Part shown: in pieces, positions 29,809 through 36,795 of the stretch
How the letters are laid out: each line of letters opens with the position of its first letter
How positions within the stretch are numbered: position 1 is the stretch's first letter
Origin: Anaerolineae bacterium
GTDB lineage: Bacteria; Chloroflexota; Anaerolineae; Aggregatilineales; UBA2796
Assembly (NCBI GenBank): GCA_020851855.1
Contig: JADZBY010000695.1
Location: 1 to 36,795 of the forward strand
Direction of reading: 5' to 3'
Length of the DNA stretch: 36,795 nt
Program-made: the position numbers and the translations under genes
The notes under the pieces: generated by a model
What the model was told of the DNA's origin: nothing
What the model saw: the letters and a program-made list of their open reading frames with translations, nothing else
The model's database searches: none

Positions 29809-32133
29809 TCACCGCCCCGTGCTGATCCACAGCTGACGCCCGTCGGTGGCGATCTCGACCGTGCCGTCGTAGTCGGTTCGAAACAGCGGCGTCTCGCCTA
29901 GCGCCCGCACGACGGATTCGGCGGGCATGGCGGCCCGGTTGCCCGCTTCGGCAAAGACGACGGCGACCTGCGGACGCAGTCTGGCCAGGAACTCCGGCGG
30001 GTTGGCGCTCGCCGCGCCGTTCGAGGGCAGTTGCACGACCACCGCACCCGCATCGCCGTGCGCCCTGGCGACGTCCGCCGCACGCTCCGCCGTCATCTCC
30101 GCCATGAACAGGAACGTGGCGTCGCCGTGCGCCAGCCGCAGCGCCAACGAGGAGCGCTCCGGGCCGTCGTCGGGCGCGTAGAGCACGTCCAGCCGTACGC
30201 CGTCATCCGTCTGGGCCGAATACCCGGCGCGCACCGGCGCAATCGCCGTGTTCCGGGCGCGCAGCGCATTTTGTACGGCCACCGCCTGCGACTCATCCGG
30301 AATGAGCGCGGCTTGCACGGCGTAGCGTTCCACGAGCGGGCCGAGCGCGGCGGTGTTCGCCGGCTTGTCGCCCGTGATGACGAGCAAATCGAGCGCCCGC
30401 TTGTGAAAGGGCAGCCGGTCGCCCAGCGCAGTCAACAGCCGGGTCGGGTTTTCGCCGCCGTCGATGAGCACGTGCGCGCCGTTGGGCGTCTGGATCAGCA
30501 CGGCGTCGCCTTCGCCCGTGTCCAGGAACCAGACGTGCAGCCTTCCGTCCGGGCGGGAGCGCAGCAGCGCGCCGATCAGGACCAGTAACGCGAGCGCACC
30601 GGCCAGTGGGGCCGCCGTCGGGATGTGCAGCCGGGCGAGCAACTCCCGGCGGCGCTCCGGTGGGCGCGACAGGGTGGCCGTCGCGCCGAACAACACGGCG
30701 TAATAGGCCAACACCGCGCCTGCACTTGCATCGATGGGCAGGCCCGGTCCCGCCGCCGCGCGGATGATGGCCAGCGTGTAGGCCAGCGGCAGGGCCGCCA
30801 TCCAGGCCATGATCTGGCCCAGCGGCAGGATGACCGCGCCGGCTGCCACGGCGAGCAGGCCCAGCGTCATGATCCACGCCTGCGCGGGCGCGACGAGCAC
30901 ATTCACCGGCAGCGCCGCGAGCGAGAACTCCGGGTTGAGCAGCAGAAGCACGGGCAGGACTGTGAGCTGCGCCGCCAGCGTGACGAGCACCGTATCCGCT
31001 GCCAACGCCGCGAAACGCCGCGCGGTGTTCTTGGCGAATAGCCGGGCGGCCAGCGCTTCGGTGAGGCGGCGCATCGGCCCGTAGTACAGGATCAGGCCCA
31101 GTGTGGCCATGACACTGAGAATCAGCCCGGCATCAAAGAGCGCCATCGGGTCGGCCAGCGTGAGCAGCCACGCCGAGGCGGCGAGCGCTGTCAGCCCGTC
31201 CGACTGGCGGCCAAAACGTAGCGCGGCAATGCTGAAGGTGACCATGATCGCGGCGCGCACGACGGGCGGGTCCGCGCCGACCAGGGCGGTATAGGCCACG
31301 ATCCCGGCCAACGTGAGCATGGCGGACGGGACGCGCCCGATCAGGCGCGCCGTCAGCGCAGTGAGCAGCCCGGCCAGCACGGCGATGTTCGCGCCGGAGA
31401 TGACCAGCAAGTGCGCCGCCCCGGTCTGGCGAAAGGCGGCGTCGGTGTCGGGCGCGATGCCGCTGCGCTCGCCGAGGAGTACGCCTGCCAGCAGCCCGGC
31501 GTGAGGCTCCGGCAGCAGACGATTGATCAGGCTGTGCGCCGACTCGCGCACGCCGTACAGCGCGCCGAGCAGCGGATTGCCTTCGCCGCGCGCCTGAACC
31601 GCGACCTCGGCCCGGTACACGACGGTGTACACGCCGCTCCGCGCCAGATAGTCGCGCCACGAGAAGGCATCGAACGCGCCTGGCGTCTGCGGCCATCCAT
31701 AGACGCGCACGCGGTCGCCGTAGTGGTAATCGCCCACCCGGTCGGCGTACACGAGCGCCGCGCCGTGCGCCGGGCGCGCCGATTCGCCCACCGGGCGGAT
31801 CGTCTCCACCTCGACCCGAAGCCGGGTATTGGCGTCGCGCACGTCGGGCGGCTCCGTCACCACGCCGAACAGTACGGCGGGGTTGCCGTCGTTGTACGCG
31901 ACGAGATGCGACTCGTCCAGGATTGGCTGAACGGCAGCATAACGCGCCGCGCCCAGTCCGGCGGCCAGCGCGCACAGCCCGATCAATCGGAGCTTCGCAT
32001 CGCGGCGGAAGAGCACAGCCATTCCCAGCCCGGCCAGGATGGGCAGAACCGGCCACGCGCCAGAATCGAGGGCGAGACGTGAGGCGAAAAAGATGCCAGC
32101 CGCCCAGGCGAGCGCCATGTAGAAGAGGATCAC
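29809..32133 (-). CDS. comEC: ComEC/Rec2-type DNA-uptake channel with degenerate metallo-beta-lactamase domain
   Basis: The 774-residue membrane protein has the three ComEC parts: an N-terminal TM and OB-like DUF4131 region (about 1-200), the Competence channel domain (about 205-500, with GLLAGVLLGERSGI and TGAAHLLVISGANIAVLAG) and a C-terminal metallo-beta-lactamase-like domain (about 525-774, starting WFLDTGEGDAVLIQTPNG). The last domain has lost its metal ligands. Where HxHxDH should follow DLLVIT there is GDKPANTAA (about 584-596). The later TGD position reads FMAEMT, and the HHGS position reads QLPSNGA. Nuclease activity is therefore unlikely, while the fold seems retained. Length is typical for the family. 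It follows proB after 30 nt on the same strand. Confidence 0.93.
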   Translation of the reverse strand: MILFYMALAWAAGIFFASRLALDSGAWPVLPILAGLGMAVLFRRDAKLRLIGLCALAAGLGAARYAAVQPILDESHLVAYNDGNPAVLFGVVTEPPDVRDANTRLRVEVETIRPVGESARPAHGAALVYADRVGDYHYGDRVRVYGWPQTPGAFDAFSWRDYLARSGVYTVVYRAEVAVQARGEGNPLLGALYGVRESAHSLINRLLPEPHAGLLAGVLLGERSGIAPDTDAAFRQTGAAHLLVISGANIAVLAGLLTALTARLIGRVPSAMLTLAGIVAYTALVGADPPVVRAAIMVTFSIAALRFGRQSDGLTALAASAWLLTLADPMALFDAGLILSVMATLGLILYYGPMRRLTEALAARLFAKNTARRFAALAADTVLVTLAAQLTVLPVLLLLNPEFSLAALPVNVLVAPAQAWIMTLGLLAVAAGAVILPLGQIMAWMAALPLAYTLAIIRAAAGPGLPIDASAGAVLAYYAVLFGATATLSRPPERRRELLARLHIPTAAPLAGALALLVLIGALLRSRPDGRLHVWFLDTGEGDAVLIQTPNGAHVLIDGGENPTRLLTALGDRLPFHKRALDLLVITGDKPANTAALGPLVERYAVQAALIPDESQAVAVQNALRARNTAIAPVRAGYSAQTDDGVRLDVLYAPDDGPERSSLALRLAHGDATFLFMAEMTAERAADVARAHGDAGAVVVQLPSNGAASANPPEFLARLRPQVAVVFAEAGNRAAMPAESVVRALGETPLFRTDYDGTVEIATDGRQLWISTGR

Positions 32134-32163
32134 GGGCGGAGTCCTTGTCTTGAACAGTAAGTA

Positions 32164-33267
32164 TCAGAGCACGACGAGGTTATCCCGGTGAATGACCTCG
32201 TCGCCAAAGGTATAGCCCAGCACGCTGGCAATGCGCGACGAGCGCACGCCGAGCAACTGCCGGACTTCCGCGCTGCCGTAGTTGGTCATGCCCACCGCGA
32301 TGGGCTTGCCGTCCGGCGCGTGCACCCGGACCACCGCGCCGCGCTCGAACTTGCCGGTGAGCGCCGTGACGCCGACGGGCAGCAGGCTCGCGCCGCCATT
32401 GGCCAGCCGGTCCGCCGCGCCCTGGTCAACCTTGAGCGCGCCGTGCGCTTTTTCGGAGAGCAGCCAGCGCTTGCGGCTCTCCAGGTGGGTGGTCTGCGGC
32501 GCAAAGTACGTGCCCAGGCTTTCGCCCGCCACGACGCGCGGGATGGCGTTGGGCAGGTCGCCGCTGGCGATGACTGTCGCCGCGCCGCTGTGGCCGGCCA
32601 GTTGCGCCGCCTGCAACTTGGTGATCATGCCGCCCGTGCCCAGGCCGGTGGACGTGCCGCCCGCCCGCGCCCAGATGCCCTCGTCAATGACCTCAACGCG
32701 ATGAATCAGCTCGGCGGTCGGATCGGTGCGTGGATCGGCGCTGTACAGGCCGAGCTGGTCGGTGAGCAATACCAGCAGGTCGGCGTCGATCAGGTTGGCG
32801 ACCAGCGCCGAGAGGTTGTCGTTGTCGCCGACCTTGATCTCTTCTGTGGCGACCGTGTCGTTTTCGTTGATGATGGGCACGATGCGGTGCGCCAGCAGCG
32901 TCAGCAGCGTATCGCGCGCGTTCAGGTAGCCGGTGCGGTGCGTCAGGTCGCCGCGCGTGAGCAGGACTTGCGCCACGCGGATATCGAACAGGCCAAACAT
33001 CTCGCTGTAGAGCTGGATCAAGCGCCCCTGACCGACGGCGGCGAGCATCTGCCGGGCGGGCACAGAACGGTCAAAGGCGGGATTATTGAGCGCCTCGCGG
33101 CCCGCCGCAATCGCGCCGGACGACACGAGCGCAATCCACGCGCCCTCGTCGTGCACCTGGACCGCCTGCCGGACGATTTCCAGGATGCGCCGCCGGTCCA
33201 GCCGCCGCGTGCCGCCGGTGAGCACACTTGTGCCGAGTTTGACGATGATGCGTCGTGGTTCAGCCAT
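32164..33267 (-). CDS. proB: Glutamate 5-kinase (first step of proline synthesis)
   Basis: The 367-residue protein is the same length as E. coli ProB. The amino-acid kinase domain (about 1-255) shows IIVKLGTSVLTGG near the N-terminus, LVSSGAIAAGREAL, MLAAVGQGRLIQLYSE, INENDTVA and GDNDNLSALVA, and GTGGMITKLQAAQLA in the nucleotide-binding part. A C-terminal PUA domain (about 275-367) contains GALKVDQGAADRL and LLPVGVTALTGKFERGAVV. It phosphorylates glutamate with ATP in the cytoplasm. ATG 33267 has AAGGG 9 nt upstream; an in-frame start 16 residues earlier is less likely. A possible promoter (TGGTCA, 17 nt, TAAACT on the - strand) lies about 70 nt upstream. proA is not in the window. Confidence 0.97.
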   Translation of the reverse strand: MAEPRRIIVKLGTSVLTGGTRRLDRRRILEIVRQAVQVHDEGAWIALVSSGAIAAGREALNNPAFDRSVPARQMLAAVGQGRLIQLYSEMFGLFDIRVAQVLLTRGDLTHRTGYLNARDTLLTLLAHRIVPIINENDTVATEEIKVGDNDNLSALVANLIDADLLVLLTDQLGLYSADPRTDPTAELIHRVEVIDEGIWARAGGTSTGLGTGGMITKLQAAQLAGHSGAATVIASGDLPNAIPRVVAGESLGTYFAPQTTHLESRKRWLLSEKAHGALKVDQGAADRLANGGASLLPVGVTALTGKFERGAVVRVHAPDGKPIAVGMTNYGSAEVRQLLGVRSSRIASVLGYTFGDEVIHRDNLVVL

Positions 33268-33363
33268 GCTTCTACCCTTGCGCAGCGGCGAATCCCGATG
33301 CCGAGCCGGAGCCAATCGTAGCGCTAGCAGTTTATCCGGACAGGGCGGATTTGACCATCTTCA

Positions 33364-33407
33364 TAACAAAACAAGGCCGGACATCGCGCGGTCACGACAT
33401 CCGGCCT
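33364..33407 (-). terminator. Intrinsic terminator of the lysine-rich microprotein gene
   Basis: On the - strand an 8-bp GC-rich stem, AGGCCGGA (33407-33400) with TCCGGCCT (33381-33374), encloses an 18-nt loop. It is followed immediately by the T-rich tail TGTTTTGTT. It begins 29 nt beyond the stop codon at 33437 and lies upstream of proB, so it should insulate proB from the small gene. Confidence 0.75.
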
Positions 33408-33436
33408 CGAAGACCTGGGCATTGCACTGCGGCGTG

Positions 33437-33529
33437 CTACTTCTTCTTGCCGCCCTTCTTGGCGGTATCCTTCTCGCCGCCCTTGTCCGCCGTCTTGCCT
33501 TTGGTCGTCCCAGCCTTACCCTTGCCCAT
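33437..33529 (-). CDS. 30-residue lysine/glycine-rich microprotein
   Basis: The short reading frame encodes 30 residues with 11 Lys and 8 Gly, arranged as KGK, KGGEK and KKGGKKK-like units; acidic residues are only D15, E19 and D21, for a net charge near +8. A strong GAGGAG lies 7 nt before the ATG, a near-consensus promoter about 60-80 nt upstream and an intrinsic terminator after the stop, so the unit is monocistronic. The frame is open further upstream on the - strand, but those codons lie across the promoter. It belongs to no family I recognise. A disordered nucleic-acid-binding or ribosome-associated peptide is a guess from composition; the transcript could also act as a small RNA. Confidence 0.65.
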   Translation of the reverse strand: MGKGKAGTTKGKTADKGGEKDTAKKGGKKK

Positions 33530-33584
33530 GCCGCTGCTCCTCTTCTGGAGTCGTCCGCGCACCATCGCACGGATCGTATTTGCT

Positions 33585-33612
33585 ATTGTATGCCAACGCC
33601 GATCCGAGTCAA
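33585..33612 (-). promoter_or_regulatory. Sigma-70-type promoter of the microprotein gene
   Basis: On the - strand, TTGACT (33612-33607) and TACAAT (33590-33585) are separated by 16 nt. Each hexamer differs from consensus at one position. A start near 33578 would give a 5' leader of about 48 nt and a transcript of about 215 nt ending at the terminator. Confidence 0.7.
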
Positions 33613-33663
33613 TAGGGCTGCAGGGGGATGCGGCGCTTCTTACCGCATTGTGACGCGCGCGTA

Positions 33664-35937
33664 TCACGTTTCGCGTCTTCTGCGCTGTCGGAAGAGCGTC
33701 AAGGCGGTCAATATACCCGTCACCATCAGGGAAAAGCCGGTTAGCGCCAGGCCCGCCGTGAAACTCGCAGGCCGGTAACGCATGTCTACCTGGTGTGACC
33801 CGGACGGCAACGCGAGCGCGCGGAAGTTCAGGTTAGCGCGGGCGATGGGCACGGGCGCGCCGTCGAGTGTGGCTTCCCAACCCGGATAGAACGTGTCGGC
33901 CAGCACGAGATAACCGCCGCCGGGCGAATCGACCGCGATCTGCACCCACTGCGGCTCGTCGGCCACGATACGCGCCGTACCGCCTGAGAACGGCGCAACG
34001 GGCGGCGCGGAAGCCGTCTCCAGCATAACCGTCCGGCGTGGGTCAAAACTGGGCGCGGCCATCGCCTCGACGGCGGCGTCCAGGTCCGGCGCGGCGACAG
34101 CCTCACCCACCAGCCAGACGCGCGGCGCATCACGCTCCAGCCCGACCGCCGCCGCGAGCGCCAGCACGTCGCGGCGCGGGGACGAGTCCAGCAGCCGGGT
34201 AAGGCGCTCGAAACCATCCGGGCGCAGCGGATCGAAGTTGTTCAAGCTGGATTGTCCGTCGAGCAAGTTCACGTTGGCCAGCCCGGAGCGCCGGAACGTG
34301 TCCAGCCGGTCGGGCGGCAGGCGGTAGTCGGAGAAGGGCAGGAACTCGTCGTACACCAGCCGCTCGAACTCGTCCTGCGGGGTATACGTGCGCGTCGCGG
34401 GCGACGAATCAGGCAGCGCGTCAGGCAGTGGGGCAAAAAAGTCCGCGCCCGTCGTCGGGTTGCTGCGCCCATTGGCCCAGGTCAGGTCCAGAGCCAGCAG
34501 GATGAGCACCGCCGCACTCCATAAGCGCTGGCGCGGGTGGCCGGGACGCGGGCGCTGGCCGAGCAGCCACAGTCCGGCGGCGACCAACGCGCCGAGCGTC
34601 GCCAGCCCTTGCGCCAACTGGCCGAGTAAGGGCGCCTGATCGCGGACCAGCGCCCCGCCCATCAGCCCGGTCAGCGCCAGGCCGAGCGCCGCTGCCAGAC
34701 CGAGCCGCCGGGCGCGTCGCGCGGCGGGCGTGTGCGGTGCGCGCAGCAGCGCTGGCGCGCCCAGCGCGGCGATCATGACCAGGGCGAAGGCCGTCGCCAG
34801 CAGGAAGCGCGCCGGGGCCTGAAACAGGTTGAAGCCGGGCACATGGCGGTACAAAAAGGGGAAGATCGGCGTGTAACTGCCAAAGGCGAGCAGCAGCGAC
34901 AAGCCGCCCACAGCACCGAAGAAACCGATCAGCCCGTCGTGCGCCGTGCGCGACTGCCGCGCGCGCCGCCGGAATCGCCCGCTCAGCGTGGGCAGCGCGA
35001 TGAGCGCGGTGATCACGCCCACGTAGGCCGCCGTCTCGAAATACGCGCCGCCGATGGCATACGTGCCGTCGCCGGGGTTGCCGAAGAAGTCCGGGTTGAA
35101 GAACGTGACGAGTGAGGGCACGGGAAATGAGAAATTCAGGGCGAAGGCTTCATCCACGCCGCCCGCTCGCTGCGACAGGCGCTGCAATTCGAGCGTGGGC
35201 GCGAGCTGCACGCCGGCCAGACCGACGCCGAGCGCGACCGCGACAAGTACCGGCGCAAGGCGTCGCACCGGCCAGCGCGCCGCCCAGACGCGCCACGCCG
35301 CATACGCGCCGCCCAGCCCCAGGCCGTACGCCGCCCACTGGGCATGCCCGGCGAGCAGCAACATGGCGGTGACCAGCGCCGCGCCGAGCATACGCAGCAC
35401 GCCGGGCCGTGCGATCAGCGCGTCCAGGGCCAATAGCAGCCAGGGCAGCCACGCCGCCACGTCGATCATAGGCGGCGTGCCCAGCCGGGCGATGAGCGTC
35501 GTGCTCAGTGGGAAGGCCAGCACGGCGATGCCGCGCCCCAGCGCGGGAAGTCCCAGGCGGCGGGTGTACAACTCCATGCCCAGCCCGGCCCACAGGATGT
35601 GCACCACGCCGAGCAGCCCGACGAGCGGCGCGGGATTTTTGACCAGGAGCAGGACCAGGTGCGGCGGGTAGAGCACCGCGCTCTGGTAATTGGCCAGAAA
35701 GGGTGCGCCCGCGCCGTTGTACGGATTCCAGAGCGGCAGGCGTCCGGCGGCGATCTCGGCGCTGGCGAAGGCGCGCCACGGGCCGAACTGGAGCGCGGGC
35801 AGGCCCCAGTACAGCGCGTCGCCCAGCGCCAGCCGGTGAAAGAGCGCCAGCAGGGCGGCGACCAGCAGTACCAGCGGCAGTCCGCGCGGCAGATCGGCGG
35901 TCTGGACGGTTGGGGAGTCGGTTGAAGGGTGTGCCAC
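33664..35937 (-). CDS. YfhO-family polytopic membrane protein
   Basis: The protein is about 757 residues long, with a dozen or so TM helices in the first 500 residues, a large extracytoplasmic C-terminal region and a last TM helix before an Arg-rich end (FRQRRRRET). The family is recognised from the N-terminal GLPALQFGPWRAFASAEIAAG and WNPYNGAGAPFLANYQSAVL-type elements and the C-terminal FYPGWEATLDGAPVPI and ALPSGSHQVDMRYRP. YfhO proteins are GT-C-like and, in Firmicutes, help glycosylate cell-envelope polymers; the substrate here is unknown. No ATG precedes the first helix, so I chose GTG 35937, which gives VAHPSTDS as the start. Upstream in-frame codons lie in the repeat pair and are not credible. 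The small-protein gene follows on the same strand but has its own promoter. Confidence 0.88.
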   Translation of the reverse strand: MAHPSTDSPTVQTADLPRGLPLVLLVAALLALFHRLALGDALYWGLPALQFGPWRAFASAEIAAGRLPLWNPYNGAGAPFLANYQSAVLYPPHLVLLLVKNPAPLVGLLGVVHILWAGLGMELYTRRLGLPALGRGIAVLAFPLSTTLIARLGTPPMIDVAAWLPWLLLALDALIARPGVLRMLGAALVTAMLLLAGHAQWAAYGLGLGGAYAAWRVWAARWPVRRLAPVLVAVALGVGLAGVQLAPTLELQRLSQRAGGVDEAFALNFSFPVPSLVTFFNPDFFGNPGDGTYAIGGAYFETAAYVGVITALIALPTLSGRFRRRARQSRTAHDGLIGFFGAVGGLSLLLAFGSYTPIFPFLYRHVPGFNLFQAPARFLLATAFALVMIAALGAPALLRAPHTPAARRARRLGLAAALGLALTGLMGGALVRDQAPLLGQLAQGLATLGALVAAGLWLLGQRPRPGHPRQRLWSAAVLILLALDLTWANGRSNPTTGADFFAPLPDALPDSSPATRTYTPQDEFERLVYDEFLPFSDYRLPPDRLDTFRRSGLANVNLLDGQSSLNNFDPLRPDGFERLTRLLDSSPRRDVLALAAAVGLERDAPRVWLVGEAVAAPDLDAAVEAMAAPSFDPRRTVMLETASAPPVAPFSGGTARIVADEPQWVQIAVDSPGGGYLVLADTFYPGWEATLDGAPVPIARANLNFRALALPSGSHQVDMRYRPASFTAGLALTGFSLMVTGILTALTLFRQRRRRET

Positions 35938-35980
35938 TGTGGTTCCGTTTCGGCTACTCGGGTCTATTCCCGCGAAATTC

Positions 35981-36222
35981 CGTCCCTTACTCCCCCGACC
36001 CCTCTCTCCCAGGGGGCGAGAGGGGAGAAAGGCGATGCGGCGCGCTTCTTTCACCCCTCGCCATGAGGGAGAGGGGCCGGGGGTGAGGGTTTGTAGGTGC
36101 ACTTTCGTACCGTCCCTCACTCCCCCGCCCTCTCTCTCCCAGGGGGCGAGAGGGGAGACATCCGACGCTGCGCGCTTCTTTCACCCCTCGCCATGAGGGA
36201 GAGGGGCCGGGGGTGAGGGTTT
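35981..36222. repeat. Tandem pair of inverted-repeat elements, 130-bp period
   Basis: Two copies lie at about 35981-36092 and 36111-36222. Identical blocks recur exactly 130 bp apart, for example AGGGGGCGAGAGGGGAGA at 36011 and 36141 and CCATGAGGGAGAGGGGCCGG at 36061 and 36191. Each copy has inverted ends (CCCTYACTCCCCCG at the left, CCGGGGGTGAGGG at the right) and an internal hairpin CTCTCTCCC...GGGCGAGAGGGGAG. The copies differ mainly at a few bases after the internal hairpin. The arms match the element at 10361-10502. No transposase is encoded, so these look like non-autonomous or REP-like repeats. Confidence 0.88.
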
Positions 36223-36310
36223 TTTCCCGGCGCGCCATCCACGAAAGACGTGCTAAGATAGTACACCGTCTTTTCGGACACACGCCGCACAGGTTCATCA
36301 CAGTCAATCT
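36223..36310. other. Short leader between repeat pair and prepilin peptidase gene
   Basis: This 88-nt stretch completes the 373-nt gap between the YfhO-like start and the prepilin peptidase start. It holds no gene. A TAAGAT at 36252-36257 could be a -10 box for the + strand, but no matching -35 is visible, so no promoter is called. No strong ribosome-binding site precedes the ATG at 36311. Confidence 0.4.
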
Positions 36311-36795
36311 ATGCACCTGCACCCACTCGCCGCGCTGGCCGCTATGCTCGCCGGATTCCTTGCCGGAGTCGCCGTCAACCTGCTGGCCGACTACCTGCCG
36401 GCGCGGCGGCATTACGATCTGGCCCGCCGCAGCCCATTCACGACGGTCAAAGCGCAGCGCCCGTTTTTTCGCCCGCGCCTGCCGGATGGCCGTATCGCGC
36501 CGGTCTGGGCCTGGTCGGGGATGCTGGCGGTGGTGGGCCGCGCCGGGCGTCCGGTGCGGCATACGGCGCGACATATCGCCGTCGAGATCGGGCTGGCGGC
36601 GGCGTTTTTGCTGCTAACTGCTGTGTACGCTGGCGCGCCATTCCTGCCATTTTACCTGTTCTATGCGGCGTGCATGGCGCATGTGGCCGTGACGGACATC
36701 GAGCACCGCTGGATCATGGCCGAAACGATCGGGGCGGGCCTGATCGCCGGACTGGCCGAGTCGCTGGTTGTGGGGCGCATCCCACTCGCGGACGC
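36311..36795 (+). CDS. Prepilin peptidase, A24 family (N-terminal part, cut by window edge)
   Basis: 161 codons are present and the frame is open at the window edge. The N-terminal helix carries GFLAGVAVNLLADYLPARR, the A24 start pattern. VEIGLAAAFLLLTAVYAG and HVAVTDIEHRWI follow; D129 in TDIEH is the first of the two catalytic aspartates of type IV prepilin peptidases. The second lies beyond the window. The four-cysteine zinc site usually found between the first helix and the methyltransferase part is not seen; that region reads PRLPDGRIAPVWAWSG. The enzyme would cleave, and in most homologues methylate, type IV pilin-like precursors at the inner membrane. Together with comEC this hints at a DNA-uptake or pilus capacity, but the genes are not adjacent. 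Confidence 0.85.
   Translation, partial: MHLHPLAALAAMLAGFLAGVAVNLLADYLPARRHYDLARRSPFTTVKAQRPFFRPRLPDGRIAPVWAWSGMLAVVGRAGRPVRHTARHIAVEIGLAAAFLLLTAVYAGAPFLPFYLFYAACMAHVAVTDIEHRWIMAETIGAGLIAGLAESLVVGRIPLAD

Noticed and set aside
35938..36120. N-terminal extension of the YfhO-like protein with LTPGPSPSWRGV-type sequence
   Set aside because: This peptide is the translation of the inverted repeat and a common artefact of such repeats; the protein more likely starts at the GTG at 35937.

Overview
The window is high-GC bacterial DNA without rRNA, tRNA or CRISPR. Large multi-GAF signalling proteins, a Pro/Thr-linked SH3b-CARDB binding protein, a one-domain lycopene cyclase homologue and dispersed CCTCACCCCC inverted repeats together suggest a Chloroflexota genome, probably Anaerolineae-like. 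That assignment is inference from gene content, not a phylogeny.

Region 1 (1-9523, + strand) is a tightly packed operon for a membrane-bound group 4 [NiFe] hydrogenase of Mbh/complex-I type. Its order is: end of an upstream gene, MrpC/NuoK-like, NuoL-like, NuoM/MrpD-like, a VIT1-type metal transporter, NuoA-like, small subunit (NuoB-like), NuoC-like, large subunit (NuoD-like), a flavodoxin, NuoH-like, a two-cluster ferredoxin (NuoI-like) and an M52 maturation protease. The large subunit keeps all four [NiFe] cysteines plus a 28-residue C-terminal tail of the kind such proteases remove. The small subunit has the hydrogenase CxxC rather than the CC of complex I. The likely job is reversible coupling of reduced ferredoxin oxidation, H2 formation and ion pumping.

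Region 2 (9536-12415, - strand) holds a sulfatase-modifying-factor-fold protein without the catalytic cysteine pair, and an exported branched-chain-amino-acid-type binding protein with no transporter beside it.

Region 3 (12621-29124, - strand) is a 16.5-kb array in transcription order: single-domain response regulator, soluble three-GAF protein, three six-TM GAF proteins, a HAMP-GAF protein, and a 2322-residue HAMP/GAF/PAS histidine kinase. Spacing is from -14 to +38 nt, so it is probably one operon. The five non-kinase proteins end in the same short GAF-start-like tail, and four of them plus the kinase share a degenerate GAF-like module marked by a W-x-x-Y/F motif. There is one kinase and one receiver for six sensor proteins. 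This is the best candidate in the window for an undescribed system.

Region 4 (29485-36795) contains a lone lycopene-cyclase domain (+), ComEC with a degraded metallo-beta-lactamase domain (-), ProB (-), a 30-residue lysine-rich microprotein with its own promoter and terminator (-), a YfhO-family membrane protein (-), a tandem pair of 130-bp-period inverted repeats, and the start of an A24 prepilin peptidase (+) cut by the window edge.
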